NCBI GenBank assembly: GCA_937907415.1
Contig: CALCHY010000162.1
Location: 1-64,000, forward strand
Reading direction: 5' to 3'
From: an uncultured Trueperaceae bacterium
Lineage (GTDB): Bacteria; Deinococcota; Deinococci; Deinococcales; Trueperaceae
Length of the DNA: 64,000 bases
How positions within the stretch are numbered: the stretch's first letter is position 1; each line of letters starts with the position of its first letter. A program made the position numbers and the translations under genes. The notes beneath the pieces were generated by a model that did not search any database, was not told the origin of the DNA, and saw only the letters and a list, made by a program, of their open reading frames with translations. Shown here piece by piece: positions 27,410-36,731 of this stretch.

Positions 27410-29221
27410 TCAACGCTCCACGAGGGCCAAGCGCGCGTTGACCTGGTTGAGGACAACTGAGAACGCGAGGCTGATTGCGAGGTAGGCGCCGATCAGGAGG
27501 AGCGCGATAGGTATGGCGGCACCCGTCTGGTTGCTGATGACGCTGGCGATGACGAAGAGTTCCGCGTAGCCGGCAAGCGAGGCGAGCGACGAGTTCTTCG
27601 TCAGGTTCAGGTACTGGCTGATCATGGGCGGCAACACGATGCGCATGGCCTGCGGGAAGACGATCAGGCTGAAGGTCTGATAGCCAGACAGGCCGATGGC
27701 GCGCGCCGCCTCGGTCTGCCCCTTCGGTACCGCCAAGATGCCGCCGCGCACTATCTCGGCGATGAACGATGACGTGTAGACCACGAGAGCAAGGAGCAAC
27801 GCCAGGTAGTTGACAGTCAGGCGCATGCCGCCCTCGTAGTTGCTGACGGGCACGTAGGCGCGGCTGAGGACGAGCGCCCCAACTGGCAGGATCTTGGTGT
27901 CGGCCACCACTCCTTCAGCTGCGTCCGTTGCCGCGTCGTTCCCGAAGGCCGAGAAGCGCGTGCCTGGCCGCGGTAGCGCGCTCTCTCCGCTCGTGTCGGC
28001 CCGCGCCGCGGCGGCGGACTTGAAGAGCGGCGTCCGGATCTGACCATCGCGATCGGATACCAGCATGCGGTTGAAGTCGGTGAGCGTCATCACGACGTCT
28101 ACCCCGCCGTAACCGCGCCCCGTCTGCGGGTCGATGTCCTCACCTTGGTCGAGACGGTCGTTGTCGTTGCGGTCCGCGTAAACGATGCCGACCGAAGGGA
28201 AGTCCGTGATCTCGAGCTTCAAGCCGCTAGCGGCCGCCGCCGCCGGATCGGCGAACGCGACCGTGAAGTCGCTCGCCTCGTGCTTGCCGATGAGCGGGAA
28301 GCGGAACGTGCCGCTGATGACCTGGCGCGACTCGACGAGGTTCTGGCTCGTCGTCGTGAGCGTGGCGGCCTTGATGCTGACGTCGACAGGCACGAACGCG
28401 GCTGGCCGGGCCTTGCCGTCCACTACGAAAGCGGTGGTGCCGCGCCCTCTATCTGCCTCGTAGGTGAAGGTAAGGTTGTCCGGCACCTTGTCGTTGACGT
28501 AGGTGAGCCCGAGGCCGATGCCGGCGACCACTAGGAACGCCACGACCGGGAAAGGCCACACGCGTCCGAAGCTGTCGTTGCGCCGCAACTGCCGCACACG
28601 CCACAGGGTTGCGGCGGCCGCCAGGACGACGCCTCCGATGAGATAGGGCACCCAGGCGACGAAATCGTAGGTCGGGTAGAGCGCGGGGAACGCCAGGCCG
28701 ACGTTGGACATGAGCAGGCCGCCAGGCAGCGCGATCGGGTCGCTTATGCGGGGCGGGAAGGGCAGCAAGATAGCTGAGTACCAGAAGACGATCTGCACGG
28801 CGAGGGGAATGTTGCGGAGCACCTCGACGTAGACGCTGGCTATGTTGCGGATGAGCCAGTTGCCAGATAAGCGCATGACCCCGAAGAGGACGCCGAGGAT
28901 GGTGGCGAGCACCACGCCGACTAGGGCGACCTTGAGGGTGTTCAGGATGCCGATGACGAGGGCGCGCCCGTACGTGTCCGTCACTTCGTACGGGATGGCC
29001 CGCTCAGCGATAGGGATGCCAGCCGGCTTGGTGAGGAAAGAGAAGTCGGCGGGAAGGTTAGCCGCCGCCAGGGCAGTTACGACGTTGTTGACTAGCACCC
29101 CAACGCCCGCCACTATGAGCACCAAGAAGCCGAGCTGCGCGATGACGCCGATAACCTTGACGTTGCGCCAGAACGGCACTACCGTGGCGCCGCCGCGGGC
29201 CGGAGCTTTGGCCTCTACCAT
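27410..29221 (-). CDS. Polar amino acid ABC transporter permease with large extracytoplasmic insertion (AapQ-like)
   Basis: This is the first permease of the amino acid importer. The conserved transport domain is split: LVIGILNTLKVALVGVVLATILG and the segment RNIPLAVQIVFW lie in the N-terminal half, and the EAA motif GQTEAARAIGLSGYQTFSLIVFPQAMR in the last 120 residues. At 603 residues it is about 200 longer than typical AapQ. The excess is a hydrophilic region at about 240-465, between membrane segments and presumably facing outside. Within it residues 350-361 (DRNDNDRLDQGE) match an EF-hand calcium-binding loop at positions 1, 3, 5, 8, 9 and 12. The role of the insertion is unknown. Confidence 0.9.
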   Translation of the reverse strand: MVEAKAPARGGATVVPFWRNVKVIGVIAQLGFLVLIVAGVGVLVNNVVTALAAANLPADFSFLTKPAGIPIAERAIPYEVTDTYGRALVIGILNTLKVALVGVVLATILGVLFGVMRLSGNWLIRNIASVYVEVLRNIPLAVQIVFWYSAILLPFPPRISDPIALPGGLLMSNVGLAFPALYPTYDFVAWVPYLIGGVVLAAAATLWRVRQLRRNDSFGRVWPFPVVAFLVVAGIGLGLTYVNDKVPDNLTFTYEADRGRGTTAFVVDGKARPAAFVPVDVSIKAATLTTTSQNLVESRQVISGTFRFPLIGKHEASDFTVAFADPAAAAASGLKLEITDFPSVGIVYADRNDNDRLDQGEDIDPQTGRGYGGVDVVMTLTDFNRMLVSDRDGQIRTPLFKSAAAARADTSGESALPRPGTRFSAFGNDAATDAAEGVVADTKILPVGALVLSRAYVPVSNYEGGMRLTVNYLALLLALVVYTSSFIAEIVRGGILAVPKGQTEAARAIGLSGYQTFSLIVFPQAMRIVLPPMISQYLNLTKNSSLASLAGYAELFVIASVISNQTGAAIPIALLLIGAYLAISLAFSVVLNQVNARLALVER

Positions 29222-29283
29222 CTAAGAGATTCTGCGTGTTCTGTCATAAGGGTTTGGTCGCCTAGCCAGCTAGTGAGTGCTGA

Positions 29284-29326
29284 GGCGCCTGCTCGCGCGT
29301 TGCTGAAACCACGCCGAGCAGGCGCC
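29284..29326 (-). repeat. Intercistronic hairpin between binding protein and permease genes
   Basis: GGCGCCTGCTCG at 29284-29295 pairs perfectly with CGAGCAGGCGCC at 29315-29326 across a 19-base loop. It lies in the 123-base gap between the amino acid binding-protein gene and the first permease gene of its operon. Without a T-tract it is more likely an mRNA stabiliser or partial terminator that raises binding-protein output. Confidence 0.6.
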
Positions 29327-29344
29327 CCACTGTCTAGCTAAAGG

Positions 29345-30370
29345 TCAGTTGAAGGGGTACCCGTAGATGAGGCCACCCTCGTAGTACTGGGCGTTGAGAC
29401 CGCGCTCGAGCCCGAACACGGAGCTGGCCCCGAGGTTGCGCTCGAAGATCTCACCGTAGTTACCGACGGCCTTGATGGCGTTGTAGAAGGCGTTGGAGCT
29501 GAGGCCGAAGGCCTGCACGTACGACTCCGCGCCCGGGGCGCCGAGGAGACGCAGGATCTGCGGATCCTTGGCGCTGATCAGCTGCTCGTCGACGTTGGCC
29601 TGCGTGACGCCGAACTCCTCAGCGTTGAAGAGCGCGTAGACGGTCCAGCTGACGACGTCGTACCAGTTGTCGTCACCGTGGAGGACGGCTGGCCCGAGGG
29701 GCTCCTTGGAGATCACGACGGGCAGGATCTTGTGATCGTCAGGCTGGCGGAGCTGCTGCTGGTAGGAGACGAGACCCGAGGTGTCGGTCGTCCAGCCGTC
29801 GCACTGGCCATCGTCGTAGGCGGCGATGAGCACTGGCGCCGTCTCGAAGATGACCGGAGTGAACTGCACGCCGAGGCCTGCGAGCGTGGTGCCGAGGTTC
29901 GTCTCGGTGGTGGTACCTGACTGGACGCACACTGAGCGGCCCTCGAAGTCGCGCAGGCTGTTGATGCCGGAGTCCTTGCGCACCATGAAGCCCTGGCCGT
30001 CGTAGTAGGTAGTGGGAGCGAAGTTGGCGCCCCAGTCGGTCTCGCGGATGCTGGTGCGCGTGGTGTTCCTGATCAGCACGTCGATCTCACCAGATTGCAG
30101 GGCGGTTGGGCGCTCGCCGGCGGTCAGAGGGCGGTAAACGACCTTGGATGCGTCGCCGAAGACGGCAGCAGCGATGGCGCGGCAGAAATCGACGTCGAAG
30201 CCCTGGTAATCACCAGCGGAATCTACGTAACCGAAGCCGGGGAGGTTGGCGTTGACGCCGCAGCGGAGCTCTCCTCGGTCCTTGATAGCTTGCAGGCGGC
30301 CCTGTGCGAAGACAGTGCTAGCACCTACTAATAGGCTTAGCGCGACGAGGATGCGGACGGTACGTGACAT
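29345..30370 (-). CDS. Polar amino acid ABC transporter, substrate-binding protein (AapJ-like)
   Basis: This exported protein captures amino acids for the importer. I start at the ATG at 30370, which gives a clean signal peptide (MSRTVRILVALSLLVGASTVFAQ, cleavage after VFA) and 341 residues, and has AAGGTGGAG just upstream; an earlier in-frame start would add 47 unrelated residues across the promoter. The family pattern is RGELRCGVNANLPGFGYVDSAGDYQGFDVDFCRAIAAAVFGD, then FEGRSVCVQSGTTTETNL and the C-terminal GYPFN. Two cysteine pairs could form disulphides. It is the first gene of its operon. Confidence 0.94.
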   Translation of the reverse strand: MSRTVRILVALSLLVGASTVFAQGRLQAIKDRGELRCGVNANLPGFGYVDSAGDYQGFDVDFCRAIAAAVFGDASKVVYRPLTAGERPTALQSGEIDVLIRNTTRTSIRETDWGANFAPTTYYDGQGFMVRKDSGINSLRDFEGRSVCVQSGTTTETNLGTTLAGLGVQFTPVIFETAPVLIAAYDDGQCDGWTTDTSGLVSYQQQLRQPDDHKILPVVISKEPLGPAVLHGDDNWYDVVSWTVYALFNAEEFGVTQANVDEQLISAKDPQILRLLGAPGAESYVQAFGLSSNAFYNAIKAVGNYGEIFERNLGASSVFGLERGLNAQYYEGGLIYGYPFN

Positions 30371-30443
30371 TACTCCACCTTCCTGAGGACTAGCGAATAG
30401 GATTTTGACTCCCCTTCGAGGGAGTGAAAGGGGTCTGAGCGAC

Positions 30444-30471
30444 TGTATACGCTGGCGCTGGCCCATGTCAA
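30444..30471 (-). promoter_or_regulatory. Promoter of the amino acid ABC transporter operon
   Basis: On the minus strand TTGACA (30471-30466) is followed after 16 bases by TATACA (30449-30444). The leader would be about 70 bases and contains the AAGGTGGAG ribosome-binding region, so this operon is not leaderless. Confidence 0.65.
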
Positions 30472-30538
30472 AGGCCGCCGCGTGCGCGGTACACACAAAA
30501 GGCAACTCCAAGCGGCCTGGCAGTCGGGGTAACTGAAC

Positions 30539-30570
30539 GCGCCGAGCGCCCCCTGGGGGGCGCTCGGCGC
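30539..30570 (-). terminator. Strong hairpin downstream of the V/A-ATPase operon
   Basis: A near-perfect inverted repeat of up to 15 bases (GCGCCGAGCGCC... at 30539-30553 with its complement at 30556-30570) lies 37 bases past the last ATPase gene. The arms are too close for the innermost pairs to form, so a 13-14 base stem is realistic. There is no T-tract, so classification as an intrinsic terminator is tentative. Confidence 0.6.
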
Positions 30571-30606
30571 GAGGCTCGCTGGTGCTAACGCACCTGGTTG
30601 GACTGC

Positions 30607-31269
30607 CTAGGCCCTCGCGGCCTCCGCATGAGCTTCATCGCGCGCTTCATCGCGCGCTTGAAGCTTGGCCTTGATGCGTTTGAGGACCGTCACCTCTTCG
30701 AGCGCGCGCTGATCGAGCACGCTGCGGATGTGCCTTATCTCGTAGTTGATGCCGGGGATGACGAGCTGTTCCAGCGCGTTCACGCGCCTGTTCGTCTTCT
30801 TGATCTCCTCGCCGATCTTGCGCAGCCGCGTCTCGGTCGCTGCCACTCTGACGATGGCCTCGACGAGCTTGCGGAACTGCTTGGCGGCCTCGAGGGTGGA
30901 TGCTCCCGCCGTCACTGGCGAGAACGGTAACGACTCGTCGAACGTCGGCGGCAGCACCTGCGGGACCTTGACGCCGAAGATGTTCTCCATCTTCAACGAG
31001 ATCTCGAGTTCGCCTTGCTGGGCGAGAGCCAAGCTGCCAACGGCCTCAGGGCCGTCCCAGGCATTGGCGAGGAACAGCGCGAAGTACGCCTCGCGGCTAA
31101 TACGCGACAGGTCGCGGCGCGCCTCGAGTGAGGACTTGACGAGCGCGAAGAACTCACCGACGAGGGCGTCCCGCTTGCGCTTGAGCAGGTCAGCGCCACG
31201 GATGGCAAGCTTGACCTGGTCGCGCCTCTGCAGGAGGTTGGATCTAGTCGGAGCGATGTTCTCAGCCAT
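30607..31269 (-). CDS. atpD: V/A-type ATP synthase subunit D
   Basis: Subunit D is the central rotor shaft that turns inside the A3B3 head. The 220-residue protein starts with the family pattern PTRSNLLQRRDQVKLAIRGADLLKRKRDALV. It is almost entirely alpha-helical, with N- and C-terminal helices forming the coiled coil (TRLRKIGEEIKKTNRRVNALEQLVIPG near 145-171). The C-terminal tail repeats an alanine-arginine-glutamate pattern (ARDEARDEAHAEA) encoded by a short tandem DNA repeat. It is the last gene of the operon, 17 bases after subunit B. Confidence 0.95.
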   Translation of the reverse strand: MAENIAPTRSNLLQRRDQVKLAIRGADLLKRKRDALVGEFFALVKSSLEARRDLSRISREAYFALFLANAWDGPEAVGSLALAQQGELEISLKMENIFGVKVPQVLPPTFDESLPFSPVTAGASTLEAAKQFRKLVEAIVRVAATETRLRKIGEEIKKTNRRVNALEQLVIPGINYEIRHIRSVLDQRALEEVTVLKRIKAKLQARDEARDEAHAEAARA

Positions 31270-31286
31270 GGCCTACCTCCCTCACG

Positions 31287-32711
31287 TCAGATCTGGTCTC
31301 TGCGAGCGGCGCCCCACAGCTCGTCCATCTTGGCGCCGTAGTACTTGTCTATCTGGTCGTTGGAGAGGCGCGTCAGCTCGCTCTTCGGGAGCTGCGAGAG
31401 GATGGCCCACGCGATGGAGAGCGAGTCCTCGATCGAGCGGTTCTCGCTACCCTGGTTGATGAAGTTCTTCTCGAACTCGTCCGCGAACTTCAGGTAGAGC
31501 TTGTCGTTCTCGGAGAGCGCGTCCTCACCCGTGATAGCCACGAGGCGCCGCAGGTCGAGCCCGTTGGCGTAGGCGGCCTGTAGCTGGTCGGCGACGTTCT
31601 TGTGGTCCTTACGCGTCTTGCCTTCGCCGATACCGTTGTTCATAAGGCGGCTGAGCGACGGGCCCGGGTTGATCGGGGGGTACACACCCTTGTTGTGCAG
31701 GGCGCGCGCCAGGTAGATCTGACCTTCCGTGATGTAGCCCGTGAGGTCAGGGATCGGGTGCGTGACGTCGTCGTCAGGCATCGTGAGGATCGGCAGCTGC
31801 GTGATGGAGCCCTTGAGGCCCTCGACGACGCCGGCGCGCTCGTAGATGGACGCGAGGTCCGTGTACATGTAGCCGGGGTAGCCACGGCGACCGGGGATCT
31901 CTTCGCGGGCGCCGCCGATCTCGCGGAGGGCCTCGCAATAGTTGGTCATGTCCGTGAGGATGACGAGCACGTGGTAACCCTGCTCGAAGGCCAAGTACTC
32001 GGCCGCCGTCAGCGCCATCTTCGGGGTGAGGAGGCGTTCTACGGCCGGGTCGTCTGCCTTGTTGAGGAACAGCACGGAACGCGCGAGGGCGCCTGTGCGT
32101 TCGAACTCTTGCGTGAAGAACGTCAGCTCGCGCTGCGTTACGCCCATGGCGGCGAAGACGACGGCGAACTCGGTGTCTTCCCCGATGACGGTCGCCTGCC
32201 GCGCGATCTGCGCGGCGAGTTCGTTAGCCGGGAGGCCCGAGCCGGAGAAGATCGGGAGCTTCTGGCCACGAACGAGGCTGATGAGACTGTCGATGGTTGA
32301 CACGCCGGTCTGGATGAACTCTTCCGGCTTGCGGCGCGCGACCGGGTTGATCGGCGCCCCGCCGATGGGGAGGCGCTTGTCTGCCACCACTGCAGGCAAG
32401 CCGTCGATCGGGTTGCCCGCACCGTTGAAGCGCCTGCCGATCATCTCGCGCGCCACGCCCAAGCGCGCGACGTTCTCGACGAGGCTGACGGTGGTGCTTG
32501 AGAGGTCGATGCCAGAGGTCTCCTCGAAGACCTGCAGGACCGTGAACTCCTTCGACACCTCGATGACCTGCCCGCCGCGCAAGCGCCCGTTGCCGTCCTT
32601 GATCTGGACGATGGCGTTGTACGACAGCTCAGGTGCGTTCTGGAGGAACAGCAGCGGTCCTGAAACGTAGCTGACCTCGCTGTAGACCTTCTTGAGTAGG
32701 TTGCTGCTCAT
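31287..32711 (-). CDS. atpB: V/A-type ATP synthase subunit B (non-catalytic)
   Basis: Subunit B alternates with A in the hexameric head and forms the non-catalytic side of the nucleotide sites. The 474-residue protein has the family start [15 protein letters not shown]. It lacks a functional P-loop: the corresponding region reads [20 protein letters not shown] near 154-173, as in other B subunits. It carries the [20 protein letters not shown] segment [21 protein letters not shown] near 350. The C-terminus ([17 protein letters not shown]) is typical. It lies between A and D in the operon. Confidence 0.97.
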   Translation of the reverse strand: MSSNLLKKVYSEVSYVSGPLLFLQNAPELSYNAIVQIKDGNGRLRGGQVIEVSKEFTVLQVFEETSGIDLSSTTVSLVENVARLGVAREMIGRRFNGAGNPIDGLPAVVADKRLPIGGAPINPVARRKPEEFIQTGVSTIDSLISLVRGQKLPIFSGSGLPANELAAQIARQATVIGEDTEFAVVFAAMGVTQRELTFFTQEFERTGALARSVLFLNKADDPAVERLLTPKMALTAAEYLAFEQGYHVLVILTDMTNYCEALREIGGAREEIPGRRGYPGYMYTDLASIYERAGVVEGLKGSITQLPILTMPDDDVTHPIPDLTGYITEGQIYLARALHNKGVYPPINPGPSLSRLMNNGIGEGKTRKDHKNVADQLQAAYANGLDLRRLVAITGEDALSENDKLYLKFADEFEKNFINQGSENRSIEDSLSIAWAILSQLPKSELTRLSNDQIDKYYGAKMDELWGAARRDQI

Positions 32712-32724
32712 CTCACTCCTAGCC

Positions 32725-34464
<1,740 letters not shown>

Positions 34465-34475
34465 TATCTCTCCTG

Positions 34476-34802
34476 CTATTCCAGCTTGATGTCGAAGCCG
34501 ATCGCGCTCCGCACCAAGTCCTTCATGTAAGTTACGGCGTCGTCGCTAGCGCCGAAGGCGGCACCCAGGCTGGGCACGCTCAAGAGCACTGGCAGGTCAC
34601 GGCCGCGCATGGCGCGCTCGCTGGCCTTGACGGGGTCGTGGATGAGGCCCTCGTCGACCACCACCAGGCCGTAAGCGTCCTCGTGGATGATGTCGTCTAG
34701 GGCGCGGACGGCTTCGCTCGGCACGCTGGTGCGTACCTCTACCCCGGCGAGGCGGTAGCCGATGGCCGTCTCCGCGTCGGTGAGCACGACCAACTTAGGC
34801 AT
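34476..34802 (-). CDS. atpF: V/A-type ATP synthase subunit F
   Basis: Subunit F is a small Rossmann-like protein bound to the central stalk. It can change conformation to regulate ATP hydrolysis in the Thermus enzyme. The 108-residue protein begins [23 protein letters not shown], the conserved N-terminal strand and glycine turn, and contains [11 protein letters not shown] in the middle. Its start overlaps the end of subunit C by eight bases. The gene name follows the Thermus/archaeal scheme and should not be confused with F-type subunit b. Confidence 0.93.
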   Translation of the reverse strand: MPKLVVLTDAETAIGYRLAGVEVRTSVPSEAVRALDDIIHEDAYGLVVVDEGLIHDPVKASERAMRGRDLPVLLSVPSLGAAFGASDDAVTYMKDLVRSAIGFDIKLE

Positions 34803-35820
34803 GCGCGAGCTCCTTCTCGAGCGCCTCGCGCGGCACGCCGTAGAACTTGCCGCGAGCGAGTAGGCGCAGGTGCGCCGCTTCGGCTTCCTTGCGCCTCAAG
34901 TAGTCGACTACTACGCCGATGTCGAGGGGGTCGAGGGAGAGCCTGTGGGCGTCAGCGTCGAGGACCTTGCGGATCTCGGCGTCCGCGTCGCTGAGGCTGC
35001 CGCCTGCCGCGGCGGCGGCCGCCGCGGCGAAGGTGCCGCCAGCTAGCGCAGCCAGTGCGCTGCCGTCGGTGTCGTTGACGATGGCGTCGAAGGCGGAGCG
35101 CTTGATCTCGCGGCCACCGGGAACGAACAGTTCGGCGGCCGCCTGCGCGCCGACGCCGCGTACTTTGAGGGCCGTGCGCAGGTTGGTGCCGTCGATCTCA
35201 CGTTGCAAGTAGCGCTTGAGCCCGGCCGGGGCGTGAGCCGCGTCCGCGCGCGAGAGCACCGCAGCGTAGTAAGCCTGATCGAGGCTGACTTCGAGCGCGT
35301 AGAGATCGAGGTCGTTCTGGTAACGCCGCGCGGCCTTCAGGAAGGCCGTGGTTACTTCCGTGTGGGCGATGGCGAGCACTTGAGCTGCCGCGGACATGTC
35401 GCTAGCGACGGCCGCCTGGTCAAGTAGCGTTGGCTTGAGCTCGCCTGCCGGGAAGAGCGAACCTTGGATCTCTTCTAGGCTCTTGCCCGCGTGCTTGCCG
35501 CGCGCGATGGCCTTGACGTTCGCAAGGTCGAAGCGCATGAGCAGCATGCCGATGAGTTCGCGCGGGCGACCGTCAGCGAACGTCAAGAGGCCGTGCGCCG
35601 TGTGGTACACGTTGCGCGCGACGGCCTGGTCGACGGCACCGAGGCCGGAGCCGCGGGCCTGCGCTTCCTCCAGCTCACGCATGTAGGGCGTCTGCGCGAG
35701 GCTGGCGGTGAAGGCGCGGAAGTCGGTCGCGTCGAGCGCCGCCTGGTAGAAGGAGGAGCCCAGGAGCTTCGCCTTCATCCCGCGCACGCGCGCGTTGATG
35801 TAGCCGTAATCACTGGACAT
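34795..35820 (-). CDS. atpC: V/A-type ATP synthase subunit C
   Basis: Subunit C (V-type d) is the funnel-shaped socket that joins the membrane rotor ring to the central shaft. The 341-residue all-helical protein begins DYGYINARVRGMKAKLLGSSFY, the usual start. It carries three repeated helical units, with the segments LIGMLLMRFDLANVKAIARGKHAGKSLEEI and YLQREIDGTNLRTALKVRG as landmarks. An alanine-rich stretch at about 262-278 is unusually low in complexity. It precedes and overlaps subunit F. Confidence 0.95.
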   Translation of the reverse strand: MSSDYGYINARVRGMKAKLLGSSFYQAALDATDFRAFTASLAQTPYMRELEEAQARGSGLGAVDQAVARNVYHTAHGLLTFADGRPRELIGMLLMRFDLANVKAIARGKHAGKSLEEIQGSLFPAGELKPTLLDQAAVASDMSAAAQVLAIAHTEVTTAFLKAARRYQNDLDLYALEVSLDQAYYAAVLSRADAAHAPAGLKRYLQREIDGTNLRTALKVRGVGAQAAAELFVPGGREIKRSAFDAIVNDTDGSALAALAGGTFAAAAAAAAGGSLSDADAEIRKVLDADAHRLSLDPLDIGVVVDYLRRKEAEAAHLRLLARGKFYGVPREALEKELAHA

Positions 35821-35826
35821 GACGCC

Positions 35827-36417
35827 TCAACCTGCCTTGGCGCCGAACAGCGCCGTCGAGACCTCCGAGGCAAGCTCGTTACGCAGCGCGTCGAGCCGAC
35901 CGTAGAGGGTGTTCTCGATGACGCTGCGGTTGGCGGTGCGGATGCGCACTCCACCCTTAACGTCGTCTGCCGTTTCGACCGGGACGTTTAGGCCAGAGGA
36001 CTTGACGGCGTCTTCCGCCACGGCGCGGTCCTGCGGCGCCACGACGACGGCGAGGGGCGCCTGGCTGCCCGCGCCTGCGACGGCCTCGGATAGCAGTTTG
36101 GTGAACACGGGAACGTAACCTATCGGGTCGCTTGCGAGCTGGTCGAGCTTAGCGCGGGCGTTGTCGAAGACGCCTTGGACGCCGTCGTGCTGGGCGTTAA
36201 GCCGCAGTGACGACGCTTCGAGTTGCGCTGCCGACTTGGCGCGTACCAGCGTTGCCTCGCCCATGCCCTTGACGGCGCGGGCACGGCTCGCCTCTAAGGC
36301 CTTAGCCTCGGCCTTGGCGTTTGCGACGATCTCCGAGGCGCGTTTCCGCGCCTCGGAGAGGATGGTCTCGATCTCGGTGCTCGCCTCTTTCTCGAGCAGA
36401 GCCGAAAGATCAGCCAC
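35827..36417 (-). CDS. atpE: V/A-type ATP synthase subunit E
   Basis: Subunit E pairs with subunit G to form the peripheral stalks that hold the head stationary. The 196-residue protein has a long N-terminal helix rich in alanine and glutamate (STEIETILSEARKRASEIVANAKAEAKALEAS) that would form a right-handed coiled coil with G. A C-terminal globular part contacts the head (VVVAPQDRAVAEDAV, KGGVRIRTANRSVIENTLYGRLDALRNEL). It lies two bases from the K subunit gene. Confidence 0.93.
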   Translation of the reverse strand: MADLSALLEKEASTEIETILSEARKRASEIVANAKAEAKALEASRARAVKGMGEATLVRAKSAAQLEASSLRLNAQHDGVQGVFDNARAKLDQLASDPIGYVPVFTKLLSEAVAGAGSQAPLAVVVAPQDRAVAEDAVKSSGLNVPVETADDVKGGVRIRTANRSVIENTLYGRLDALRNELASEVSTALFGAKAG

Positions 36418-36419
36418 GC

Positions 36420-36731
36420 TTATCCGCCGATCTGGTTGTTCAGGAAGAACGCGATGACGAAGCCGAAGATGATGAGCGTCTCTGGAATGACGAGGTAGAT
36501 CAGGACCTGACCGAAGGCCTCAGGGCGCTCCGCGAGGAGGCCGGCGCCTGCGCTACCGATGGCGGCCTGGGCGATGGCCACGGCGATGGCGGAGAGGCCG
36601 ATGGCTAGACCAGCGCCGAGGGCGATAAGACCGGCACCGATGCCAGGGCCGCCAGCGGACTGGGCGAAGGCCACCGCACCGACGAGGGCGAACAGGGAGA
36701 CTGCCGAGAGAACGCGAACTGCTTTACTCAT
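36420..36731 (-). CDS. atpK: V/A-type ATP synthase subunit K (rotor ring; Thermus subunit L)
   Basis: This is the proteolipid of the membrane rotor. The 103-residue protein carries an N-terminal signal-like sequence (MSKAVRVLSAVSLFALVGAVAFAQ) ahead of a two-helix hairpin. This is the single-hairpin form seen in Thermus, where the ring subunit is made with a cleaved presequence. The ion-binding glutamate is in the second helix (LIYLVIPETLIIFGF). The first helix carries a glutamine (IAVAIAQAAIG) that in related enzymes helps form the site. Whether protons or sodium are carried is not decided by sequence; Thermus uses protons. Its start overlaps the end of subunit I by one base. Confidence 0.93.
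   Translation of the reverse strand: MSKAVRVLSAVSLFALVGAVAFAQSAGGPGIGAGLIALGAGLAIGLSAIAVAIAQAAIGSAGAGLLAERPEAFGQVLIYLVIPETLIIFGFVIAFFLNNQIGG

Noticed and set aside
30630..30665. Tandem repeat at the end of atpD as a mobile or phase-variable repeat
   Set aside because: Only two imperfect copies exist and they encode a plausible charged helix tail, so chance duplication within the gene is enough.
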